Shown here one piece after another: positions 36,869-44,904 of a DNA stretch of 64,000 bases. The position numbers were made by a program, and so were the translations under genes. Source of the DNA: Bacteroidales bacterium (lineage in GTDB: Bacteria > Bacteroidota > Bacteroidia > Bacteroidales > F082); the NCBI GenBank assembly GCA_016936505.1, contig JAFGXS010000056.1, forward strand, positions 1-64,000. Direction: 5' to 3'. The first letter of the stretch is position 1, and every line of letters starts with the position of its first letter. The notes beneath the pieces were generated by a model, which saw nothing but the letters and a program-made list of their open reading frames with translations, was not told where the DNA came from and made no database searches.

Positions 36869-39680
36869 TATCTCTTCCTTTGTTTACTGCCGGTATTCCA
36901 TACTTCATCCAAACAGGTTCCGGAGCATCTTTCAGATAATAATCAAAGAACTGCTGCATTCTTTTTGACAAATCCTTTTCGTCCCCCCTGTGGTTCAGAT
37001 TATGAGGCTGTCCATTATACACCAGCATCCAGACCGGTTTTCCTAGTCTGCGCATAGCCGAAAAGAGTTCAATACCCTGATACCACGGCACAGCATTATC
37101 TTGGTCGTTGTGCATGATTAAAAGCGGAGTTTCAATTCTTGGCACCGCAAACAAGGGTGAATTTTCCATATACAGAGGTAGTTTATCCCACAACGTTCCT
37201 CCTATACGGCTTTGAGTGTGTTCATATTGAAATTCACGACTCATACCACTACCCCAACGGATCCCGCCATAAGCAGAAGTCATATTACTTACCGGGGCAC
37301 CGGCTTCAGCACACCTGAACATATTGGTTCGGGTAACCAAAAATGCAGACTGATAACCTCCCCAGCTTTGTCCCTGCATACCTAATCTATCGCGATTAAT
37401 AAAAGAATAACGGTCGCACATAGCCTGTGTTCCACTTACTACACAATTATAAGCGCTGGCTCCTGGATATCCGTCTTCATATTTAATATCGGGGATAAAA
37501 ACAACATAGCCGTTACTTGTGTAATAACTGAAATTAATAACCGAACGACTGGGTGAAGGGGTATAATATCTATGAATATCATCCGAATATCTTTCATAGA
37601 AATATACAATCATAGGATATTTTTTATTTGGATCAAAATCAGCTGGTTTATATAATAGCCCCTGCATTGTATCGCCGTCAAATGTTTTCCAGCTCACCAG
37701 ATCAACACTTCCCCACAAATAATTTTTCTGCTGAGGATTTGCATTTGAGATCCGGTTCACATCCTGAAAGTCCATATTACTTACATACAAATCAGGATAA
37801 ACACTGAAAGACATCTTCCGCCAGATAAGTTCGGGCGCTTTCCTGGCCTTCATCATACCAACAAATGAATAATTATCCATCACCAACTTTTGCAGTGTTC
37901 CATCTTTGTGCAGATTATAATATCCTCCTTGCTTATCAACCTGATTAAAAGCAGACAACATCAAACCTTCAGGCAAATATCTCTGATCTCTGTCTAAACG
38001 AACATTTCTAAAAACCAGATGATGATCTCTGCCGTATGATCCGGTTAAATTTACAGGCTGCTTCTTTCCTGACGGATCAAAAGCCCATAAATCATACTCA
38101 TCATAAACAACCAGGCGCCCGTCTTTCGTCCAGCCTGCCATTCCATAAGCCGGAGCTTCGTTAGGAACATCATTTAAAACGTAGTAAAATGGAACAGAAA
38201 CATCTTTAGTAAGATTTATATTTTGGGCTGAACCTACACGATAAACATTCCAGGTACTGTCAAAAATATTGTACCAGGCTACTGATTGCTGATCAGGTGA
38301 CAAAGATGCCCCTTCAGCTACTTTTTTTATGATCAACTTACGTTCACCGGTTTTTTTGTTGATTAAATAAACATCATTAAACCAGTGTCCAATCCATGAT
38401 GTCATCTTTTGATAAGGCGTATCATCATAACCTAAAGCATAAATACCTTTGGCCTTAGGATCAATACGAACTGAGTTTACTGCGGAATCGGCTAACTGAA
38501 CAACTTTATTGTTTTTTGGATAATATACAGCAATATAAGAACGATTCTTCTCTCGGTTAAGCATTACATTTTGCTGTGGCTGTAAAAATTTATCCTGCCA
38601 ATTCCAGATGTCAACACGTACGGTTTCCAATGGAGCTAAAGTATCTTTAAGAGGAGGCAAAGGCTTTGGAGCCGTCCCAAAATACAATTCTGTTCCAGCC
38701 TCATTAAAATAAATACTACCATTTGTACTCACCGACCAACCTTTTTTCAGGTTTTGAAAATCATTACCTGAAACATTAAAAGTTTTATTCTTTTTCAAAT
38801 CAGTATAATAAAGCTGATACGCCTTATTCTTAACTGTGTCGGTAGAAAATGTAAATGCCAGCTTTGATCCGGATTTATCTATACTGATATTTTTTGCAAA
38901 CCCCTCGTGTTCAAAAACAATTTGTTCCTTTTGTTTCTTTGGATCAAAAACAACAATACGAATTCTTTCAACCGTGTCTCTGGGAACCTGAACAAACGCC
39001 AGAGCATTTCCTTCTTTGGCTACCTCATACTGTATTACATTCTTAAATCCTAAAGTATCGCCTGTATTCATATTGTAAAATACAAGCAGATCGCCTTTAG
39101 AAGGCTTTAACTTAGGCTTTTTTTCTTTTTTATTTTCGCTTTTTCTTTCTTCAGATGCTTTGTTCTCTTTGCTTTCTTTAGCTTCTTTTTTGTCTTTCTT
39201 TTCAACCTTTTTGGGGTCTTCTTTTTTCATAAGAACAGCCAACCAATTTCCTTCATCAGCTGGCATCCTATAACTTTTTATCTGTCCAAACTTTTTTATG
39301 TTTCCGTCAGCCAGGTTAATTACAGCCAGTGAATCTGAAGGCATTTTACTTTTCTTGGTTTTTTTGCGCTCGAGTTTTCTTACCTCATTAAACTGAGGCT
39401 TGATATTAAATGCAGCAAACATAGACTGACCAGTAAATACGGCATTATTTCCTCTGGCAACAGAATCGAGTTTTTTATTTTTGACATCATAAAAAAACAC
39501 CCATCCGTCTCCTTCCTGAGGATTGATCACATAAGTAACAAAATTACCGTTGTTTGATATTGAAGCATCGCGGATGCCCTTCCAGTGATCATAATCTGAG
39601 TGAGATAAGGGTACCTGATGTTGTGCCTGTAAGTAAAAAGAAGACACAATCATAACCAATAAGAGTAGAGTTTTTTTCAT
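36846..39680 (-). CDS. Secreted S9-family prolyl oligopeptidase-like peptidase
   Basis: A 944-aa protein with a signal peptide (MKKTLLLLVMIVSSFYLQAQ). A long beta-propeller region contains a lysine/glutamate-rich insert (about 145-195, many KKEDPKKVEKK-type runs). The C-terminal hydrolase shows Ser in GQSWGGYQSAF, Asp in HNDQDNAVPW and His in NGQPHNLNHRG. The family is DPP-IV/acylaminoacyl-peptidase-like S9, periplasmic or surface in Bacteroidota. It lies 16 bp after DUF5683 in the parAB operon. The insert, low in complexity, is longer than in typical S9 enzymes. Confidence 0.88.
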   Translation of the reverse strand: MKKTLLLLVMIVSSFYLQAQHQVPLSHSDYDHWKGIRDASISNNGNFVTYVINPQEGDGWVFFYDVKNKKLDSVARGNNAVFTGQSMFAAFNIKPQFNEVRKLERKKTKKSKMPSDSLAVINLADGNIKKFGQIKSYRMPADEGNWLAVLMKKEDPKKVEKKDKKEAKESKENKASEERKSENKKEKKPKLKPSKGDLLVFYNMNTGDTLGFKNVIQYEVAKEGNALAFVQVPRDTVERIRIVVFDPKKQKEQIVFEHEGFAKNISIDKSGSKLAFTFSTDTVKNKAYQLYYTDLKKNKTFNVSGNDFQNLKKGWSVSTNGSIYFNEAGTELYFGTAPKPLPPLKDTLAPLETVRVDIWNWQDKFLQPQQNVMLNREKNRSYIAVYYPKNNKVVQLADSAVNSVRIDPKAKGIYALGYDDTPYQKMTSWIGHWFNDVYLINKKTGERKLIIKKVAEGASLSPDQQSVAWYNIFDSTWNVYRVGSAQNINLTKDVSVPFYYVLNDVPNEAPAYGMAGWTKDGRLVVYDEYDLWAFDPSGKKQPVNLTGSYGRDHHLVFRNVRLDRDQRYLPEGLMLSAFNQVDKQGGYYNLHKDGTLQKLVMDNYSFVGMMKARKAPELIWRKMSFSVYPDLYVSNMDFQDVNRISNANPQQKNYLWGSVDLVSWKTFDGDTMQGLLYKPADFDPNKKYPMIVYFYERYSDDIHRYYTPSPSRSVINFSYYTSNGYVVFIPDIKYEDGYPGASAYNCVVSGTQAMCDRYSFINRDRLGMQGQSWGGYQSAFLVTRTNMFRCAEAGAPVSNMTSAYGGIRWGSGMSREFQYEHTQSRIGGTLWDKLPLYMENSPLFAVPRIETPLLIMHNDQDNAVPWYQGIELFSAMRRLGKPVWMLVYNGQPHNLNHRGDEKDLSKRMQQFFDYYLKDAPEPVWMKYGIPAVNKGRDNGFEYAK

Positions 39681-39696
39681 GGTTAATTATATTATT

Positions 39697-40302
39697 TTAG
39701 AAACTAAATCGAAGTCCGATTCCATTATAAGCCTGTCTGTTGTGACCAACTGGCGTTTTTAGAACCGGGTATACATCCATACTGAGGTTGTCAGAAACAT
39801 TCCAATGAGTAAACTGTGCGTCTACATTTGCATCTATTATTTGTAAAAGATACCATGCACCCATAACAATGTAAGACAACTGCATATTTCTGCGGTAATA
39901 ATCACGGACAATTTTAATAGAACTGGCCGGATATTTAAGTGCAATGGGGTTAGTACAAGCAGAAGTATCTAAAACAGCACAGTTGTATGCATCTCTGTAC
40001 GTTCTGTATTCTCTTGTATTAAAAGCAGCGGTATAACCAATTACTGCAAAACCTGCATAAACAATGGGAACCTTCCAATATTTATGATTATAGATTTGTC
40101 CGCCTCCCGGAATAATAGCCCAAAGCATAGCTTTTTGAGGTGATCGCGGAATAACAACCTTAGAAGTCTTTTCCTTTTTTGTTTTTACTGATTTTTCAAT
40201 TGATTGAGCAGAGGCAATCTGAGGGGAGGATAAAATCAATATAAGAAACAGCACGACAACTACTGAAAAATGATATTTTAAATTCCAACAGATTCTATTC
40301 AT
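39697..40302 (-). CDS. DUF5683 outer-membrane-associated protein
   Basis: About 201 aa, starting at MNRICWNLKYHF (40302), 1 bp after the parB stop; a start at 40326 would overlap. A signal-anchor-like segment (VVVVLFLILILSSPQIASAQ) is followed by a region with SPQKAMLWAIIPGGGQIYNHKYWK near residue 60, which is diagnostic of DUF5683, and then hydrophobic helices. Members commonly sit directly downstream of parAB in Bacteroidota; the role is unknown but a link to envelope or lipid bilayer organisation has been suggested by context only. Confidence 0.82.
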   Translation of the reverse strand: MNRICWNLKYHFSVVVVLFLILILSSPQIASAQSIEKSVKTKKEKTSKVVIPRSPQKAMLWAIIPGGGQIYNHKYWKVPIVYAGFAVIGYTAAFNTREYRTYRDAYNCAVLDTSACTNPIALKYPASSIKIVRDYYRRNMQLSYIVMGAWYLLQIIDANVDAQFTHWNVSDNLSMDVYPVLKTPVGHNRQAYNGIGLRFSF

Positions 40303-40303
40303 C

Positions 40304-41200
40304 TTATTTCTTAAGAAAAGTAACAATCTTATCTAACTCTTTATTACTCTTAAAACGAATAACTATAGAACCTTCACCTTTATTGTTGCGCTTCATACTA
40401 ACTTTTGTTCCCAACGATTCGCTAAGGCGTGCAGGCAATTCTTTATATTCTTCAGGAAGTTTAACGGTTTCCGATTTTGGAGTTTCTTTTTCAGGTTGAT
40501 TAAGTTTTCTCACCAGCTCTTCAACCTGCCTTACACTTAATCCCTCAATAATAATCTTCTTCAGTACTTTAAGTTGATCACTTTCCTCCTCCACGCTAAT
40601 CAGAGCACGGGCATGCCCCATAGAAATAGAGGCATCGCGTAATGCAATCTGTATTTCAGGAGGCAATTTGAGCAATCGCATATAGTTTGTAATGGCAGAA
40701 CGACTTTTACCTAACCTCTCACTCAACTTTTCCTGTGTCAGTTCACATTCATCCATTAATCTCTTATAACTAATAGCTACTTCAATAGCGTTCAGATCCT
40801 GGCGGTGAATATTTTCAATGAGGGCCAGTTCAAGCATTTGCTCATCATTGGCAACACGAATAAAAGCCGGTATTTTTTCCATTCCGGCCATTTTAGATGC
40901 TTTTAGCCTTCGTTCCCCTGCAATTAGCTGATACTGATCTCTTCCCATCTTGCGAACCGTAATGGGCTGAATCACACCCTGAGCCTTAATAGATTCAGAA
41001 AGCTCATCCAACATTAGCTGATCAAAATCAGAACGAGGCTGAAAAGGATTGGCTTCAATCAGGTCAATTTCAAGTTCTGCTATCGCACCTGCAACATAGT
41101 TTCCAGAAATATCCTTAGAAGTTATATCAGTATCAGGACTACTCAAAATAGCATCCAACCCTCTTCCTAATACTCGTTTTGTAGATTTATTGCTCGTCAT
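40304..41200 (-). CDS. parB: Chromosome partitioning protein ParB
   Basis: A 298-aa CTPase/DNA-clamp protein. The ParB N-terminal domain carries [13 protein letters not shown] and [13 protein letters not shown] (CTP-binding GERRxxA motif), [12 protein letters not shown] follows, then a helix-turn-helix ([19 protein letters not shown]) and a C-terminal dimerisation domain. It loads at parS sites and slides to organise the origin region. Its start overlaps parA by 14 bp. No parS consensus was noticed by eye in this window. Confidence 0.95.
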   Translation of the reverse strand: MTSNKSTKRVLGRGLDAILSSPDTDITSKDISGNYVAGAIAELEIDLIEANPFQPRSDFDQLMLDELSESIKAQGVIQPITVRKMGRDQYQLIAGERRLKASKMAGMEKIPAFIRVANDEQMLELALIENIHRQDLNAIEVAISYKRLMDECELTQEKLSERLGKSRSAITNYMRLLKLPPEIQIALRDASISMGHARALISVEEESDQLKVLKKIIIEGLSVRQVEELVRKLNQPEKETPKSETVKLPEEYKELPARLSESLGTKVSMKRNNKGEGSIVIRFKSNKELDKIVTFLKK

Positions 41201-42005
41201 CAGTCAAATTTATTTTTCTGTCTTCGTTTTTAATGTCTGTCATGTTGTTTTTCTGCAACAATTCACGAGCCAGGTTCAGATAATTAACAGCTCCTACACT
41301 TTGCGCATCATGCATGATAATGGATTGTCCAAAACTAGGGGCCTCACTTAATCTTGTATTTCTATTGATTATAGTATCAAAAACAAGCTGCTGGAAATGT
41401 GTTTTAACTTCTTCAACTACCTGTTTTGATAGTCTGAGCCTGACATCGAACATTGTCAGTAAAATACCTTCAATATCCAGATCAGGGTTCAAACCACTTT
41501 GCACAATCTTAATTGTATTCAACAATTTTCCCAAACCTTCCAAAGCAAAATATTCACACTGAACAGGAATAATTGCCGAATCAGCAGCAGTTAATGCATT
41601 AATTGTAATCAATCCTAAAGAGGGTGAACAGTCAATAATAACAAAGTCATACTGATCACGAACCTGATCCACAACACGTTTCATCATTCTCTCACGATTT
41701 GGCAGATTGATCATTTCAATTTCTGCACCTACCAAATCAATATGAGCCGGTAATAACGATAAATGCGGAGTATCAGTATTTAGAATCACCTTGTTGGGAT
41801 CCACATCATCAATAAGACATTCGTAAACACTGGTTTGAATATTTTTAGGATCAAAACCAATACCTGAAGTAGCATTTGCCTGAGGATCGGCATCAATCAA
41901 CAAAGTTTTAAATTCCAACACTGCCAATGCAGCAGCAAGACTGATCGCTGTTGTAGTCTTCCCTACACCACCTTTCTGATTGGTAATGGCAATGGTTTTT
42001 CCCAT
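41187..42005 (-). CDS. parA: Chromosome partitioning ATPase ParA/Soj
   Basis: A 272-aa ParA-type ATPase. Deviant Walker A is KGGVGKTT near residue 11, Walker A' [18 protein letters not shown] near 120 and Walker [13 protein letters not shown] near 36. ParA drives ParB-parS separation of sister origins. The first gene of a probable five-gene operon parA-parB-DUF5683-S9 peptidase-coiled-coil protein with overlaps or very short gaps. Confidence 0.95.
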   Translation of the reverse strand: MGKTIAITNQKGGVGKTTTAISLAAALAVLEFKTLLIDADPQANATSGIGFDPKNIQTSVYECLIDDVDPNKVILNTDTPHLSLLPAHIDLVGAEIEMINLPNRERMMKRVVDQVRDQYDFVIIDCSPSLGLITINALTAADSAIIPVQCEYFALEGLGKLLNTIKIVQSGLNPDLDIEGILLTMFDVRLRLSKQVVEEVKTHFQQLVFDTIINRNTRLSEAPSFGQSIIMHDAQSVGAVNYLNLARELLQKNNMTDIKNEDRKINLTDDEQ

Positions 42006-42124
42006 AATTAATTTTTGCTTTAATAACTGTACAAAACTAGCTAATTTAGGTTTTTAGAATATCCTAAATCAAATCAAGTTTTCAACATTAAGCCAGAGGA
42101 AATATTGACAATAACTATAGTTTT

Positions 42125-42490
42125 TTATTCTGAATCCTTTTCTGAATCTGTTCTGTCAAGATCTTCAAAGTCAAAGTTTACATCCATGTGAACAGCATCT
42201 TCATCCGTATCAGCGGGTGCTTCCGGGTACTCTCCATTTTCAATAAAACGAATTGCACCATCCAGACCCTTAATAAACTTTTCAAAATCTTCACGATAAA
42301 GGAAGATTTTATGCTTTTCATAAATAAACTTTCCTTCATCATTCAGGAACCGACGTTTACTTTCAGTAATAGTCAAGTAATTTTGTCCATTTCGGGTTGT
42401 CTTAACGTCAAAAAAATAAGTCCTTTTTCCTGCACGAACCGGGGTCGAAAAAACATCCGGTCTTCGTTCCTGCATACCTTGTTCTTCCAT
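42125..42490 (-). CDS. PUR-alpha-like DNA/RNA-binding protein (DUF3276)
   Basis: A 121-aa protein with the PUR fold signature: VFSTPVRAGKRTYFFDVK near residue 14 and LTITESKRRFLNDEGKF near 39, then an acidic tail. The family is DUF3276, known as BpuR in Borrelia, a nucleic-acid-binding regulator. It has a highly acidic C-terminus (DTDEDAVHMDVNFDFEDLD). Monocistronic, divergent from the E2 gene with 255 bp between starts, so both promoters lie in that spacer. Confidence 0.9.
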   Translation of the reverse strand: MEEQGMQERRPDVFSTPVRAGKRTYFFDVKTTRNGQNYLTITESKRRFLNDEGKFIYEKHKIFLYREDFEKFIKGLDGAIRFIENGEYPEAPADTDEDAVHMDVNFDFEDLDRTDSEKDSE

Positions 42491-42684
42491 AAATTCCTAT
42501 ACATTTTATTATATCAACACAAAAATAAGAATTATCGCGAATAAACAAAACTATGAGCACGTTGATTTAGTTCATCTTTTTGGCTGAAAAATTCAGACAA
42601 ACCTTGTATCAGTAAAATGGATTAAACCAGTTGCAGAACAGCATCTTTTTAATTTAGAATTAATTCAAATTATTGATTTTTTCG

Positions 42685-42692
42685 TATTTTTG
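42685..42692 (+). promoter_or_regulatory. -7 box of the E2 gene
   Basis: TATTTTTG matches the -7 consensus, 53 bp before the ATG; no clear TTTG at the expected distance. Confidence 0.45.
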
Positions 42693-42745
42693 CACCCGAA
42701 ATAAACGACACAGATACAAAATCGAAGAATAAATTATTAGGAAAA

Positions 42746-44068
42746 ATGGCAAAATTTGAAATTGTAATGCCCAAGTTGGGTGAAAGCATCATTGAAGCAA
42801 CCATCACAAAATGGTTAAAAACAGAAGGTGATATGTTGGAAGAAGATGATGCCATTGTCGAAATTGCTACCGACAAGGTTGACTCAGAAATACCAAGCCC
42901 GGTTGAAGGAAAACTGGTAAAAGTACTTTTTAATGAAGGTGATGTTGTTCCTGTTGGTGAAGTAATTGCTTATGTTGAAACAGACGGAGAGGATAGTGAT
43001 TCGTCAGATGAATCAGAGCAACGTGCTGAAGCAGCCATTCCTGGTATTGAAAAATTAGAAGAAAAAGCACCTGTTGCTCCTGCAAAACTGGAAGCTCCAA
43101 AAACTGTATCAGAGCCACAAACATACGATGAGGCAACACGCTTTTACTCACCATTGGTAAAAAGCATTGCCAAAGAAGAAAATGTTTCAGTTGCAGAACT
43201 TGAAAGCATTGCAGGCAGTGGAAAAGATGGCCGGGTAACCAAAAGTGACATTCTGGCTTATGTTGACAGCAAAAAATCAGGTGCTAAACCTGCAACTGCT
43301 GTTACAGCCCCGGCAAAATCAGCACCAAAAATCACTCCTCCGGCAGTAAATACTGAATCGGGTGACCAGGTAGTTGAAATGGATCGCATGCGTAAGATGA
43401 TTGCCGACCACATGGTGATGTCAAAACAAGTTTCTCCTCACGTAACTTCATTTATTGATGTTGATGTAACCAACATCGTAAACTGGAGAAATAAAAATAA
43501 AGATGCATTCTTGAAACGTGAAGGCGAAAAACTGACCTTCACTCCTATTTTTATCCACGCTGCTGCCAAAGCATTGAAAGAATATCCTCAGGTTAATGCT
43601 TCTGTTGACGGATACAACATTATTTACCGCAAGAATATCAACATTGGTATGGCAACAGCCCTTCCCAACGGAAATCTTATTGTTCCAGTAATTAAAAATG
43701 TAGATGAAAAAAGTTTGTTGGGTGTAGTTAAATCAGTAAATAACCTGGCTAACAGAGCACGCACCAACAGTTTGTCTCCTGATGAAATCTCAGGAGGTAC
43801 TTTCACCATGACCAACTTTGGTACTTTCGACAGCTTAACCGGCACACCAATCATCAATCAACCCCAAGTAGCTATACTTGGCGTGGGAGGCATCAGAAAA
43901 CAACCCGTTGTTTTAGAAACTCCACAGGGTGATGTAATCGCTATCCGTCACATTATGATTCTTTCTCTGGCGTACGACCACCGTATTGTAGATGGAGCTC
44001 TTGGCGGAATGTACATTAAAAAAGTAAAAGAAATTCTGGAAGGCTGGGATACCAATAAAGAAATATAG
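42746..44068 (+). CDS. 2-oxo acid dehydrogenase E2 (dihydrolipoyl acyltransferase)
   Basis: A 440-aa E2 subunit. N-terminal lipoyl domain with ATDKVDSEIPSP (lipoyl-lysine near residue 43); flexible acidic and Ala/Pro/Lys linker; peripheral subunit-binding domain (FYSPLVKSIAKEENVS, about 132-170); and a catalytic domain ending with the DHRIVDGALGG active-site motif. The most likely complex is branched-chain 2-oxo acid dehydrogenase (or pyruvate-type in this phylum). E1 and E3 genes are absent on both sides, so the complex is genetically split. A strong terminator follows. Confidence 0.9.
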   Translation: MAKFEIVMPKLGESIIEATITKWLKTEGDMLEEDDAIVEIATDKVDSEIPSPVEGKLVKVLFNEGDVVPVGEVIAYVETDGEDSDSSDESEQRAEAAIPGIEKLEEKAPVAPAKLEAPKTVSEPQTYDEATRFYSPLVKSIAKEENVSVAELESIAGSGKDGRVTKSDILAYVDSKKSGAKPATAVTAPAKSAPKITPPAVNTESGDQVVEMDRMRKMIADHMVMSKQVSPHVTSFIDVDVTNIVNWRNKNKDAFLKREGEKLTFTPIFIHAAAKALKEYPQVNASVDGYNIIYRKNINIGMATALPNGNLIVPVIKNVDEKSLLGVVKSVNNLANRARTNSLSPDEISGGTFTMTNFGTFDSLTGTPIINQPQVAILGVGGIRKQPVVLETPQGDVIAIRHIMILSLAYDHRIVDGALGGMYIKKVKEILEGWDTNKEI

Positions 44069-44088
44069 TCATTTTCAGAAACCTACAC

Positions 44089-44120
44089 AAAAGCTGCTTT
44101 TTTTCGAAAGCAGCTTTTTT
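44089..44120 (+). terminator. Terminator of the E2 gene
   Basis: A perfect 12-bp stem (44089-44100 with 44107-44118) with a six-base loop TTTTCG, followed by T-rich sequence. Confidence 0.85.
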
Positions 44121-44208
44121 TATTTCAAATCTGACAGAAAACCTCAGAAATAAAAGCAAATCGGTTTTGCAGAAAAAATAATGTACATTTGTTTTTCATT
44201 TTTACCAC

Positions 44209-44871
44209 ATGATCCTTGCTGAAAACATCCATAAGTCCTATGGTAAAGTAGATATACTGAAAGGAATCAACTTTAAAGTTGACCAGGGCGAAATTGTATC
44301 TGTTACGGGAGCATCCGGAGCAGGAAAATCAACACTTTTACAGATTCTCGGAACCATTGAAAAAGCTGATCAGGGGAAAGTAACCCTGAATAGCATTGAT
44401 ACCAGTAAACTTAACGATAAGGCGCTTTCTGCTTTCAGAAACAAACACATGGGGTTTGTTTTTCAGTTTCATCATTTGCTTCCTGAATTTACTGCGCTTG
44501 AAAACATTTGTATTCCGGCTTTCATTGCTGGACAAGGCAAAAAAGAAGCAGAAAAAAGAGCATGGGAATTACTGGATTTCATTCATCTTAAAGAGCGGGC
44601 CACACACAAACCGTCAGAACTTTCCGGTGGAGAACAACAACGTATTGCCGTTGCCCGTGCACTCGTCAACAAGCCTTCAGTAATCTTTGCCGATGAACCT
44701 TCAGGCAATCTGGACTCTAATTCATCAAAATCCCTGCACCAACTTTTTCTTGACTTGAGAAATGAATTTGGACAAACATTTGTCATTGTTACGCACAGCA
44801 CAGAACTGGCTTCACTTACTGATCATCAACTCCATATCAAAGACGGGCTTATCGTCTCGGAAAATAATTGA
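44209..44871 (+). CDS. LolD-type ABC transporter ATP-binding protein
   Basis: A 220-aa ABC ATPase. Walker [10 protein letters not shown] near residue 36, Q-loop [15 protein letters not shown] near 85, signature [15 protein letters not shown] near 138, Walker [13 protein letters not shown] near 163 and the switch His in VTHSTELA. Phylogenetic features (NLD after Walker B, length, [10 protein letters not shown]) place it in the MacB/LolD/FtsE group, of which LolD (lipoprotein release) is the closest match. The cognate permease (LolC/E) is not adjacent. The TPR gene follows after 33 bp. Confidence 0.88.
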   Translation: MILAENIHKSYGKVDILKGINFKVDQGEIVSVTGASGAGKSTLLQILGTIEKADQGKVTLNSIDTSKLNDKALSAFRNKHMGFVFQFHHLLPEFTALENICIPAFIAGQGKKEAEKRAWELLDFIHLKERATHKPSELSGGEQQRIAVARALVNKPSVIFADEPSGNLDSNSSKSLHQLFLDLRNEFGQTFVIVTHSTELASLTDHQLHIKDGLIVSENN

Positions 44872-44904
44872 CGATAACTTGCGTTTATACAAATATTCAA
44901 TGAT

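Noticed and set aside
39100-39240. Low-complexity Lys/Glu stretch in the S9 peptidase as a frameshift or repeat insertion
   Set aside because: The frame is kept and it reads as a charged insert in the propeller; unusual but not a lesion.
42125-42490. Open frame on the plus strand opposite DUF3276 (42188-42544)
   Set aside because: Antisense shadow; the minus-strand protein matches a known family.
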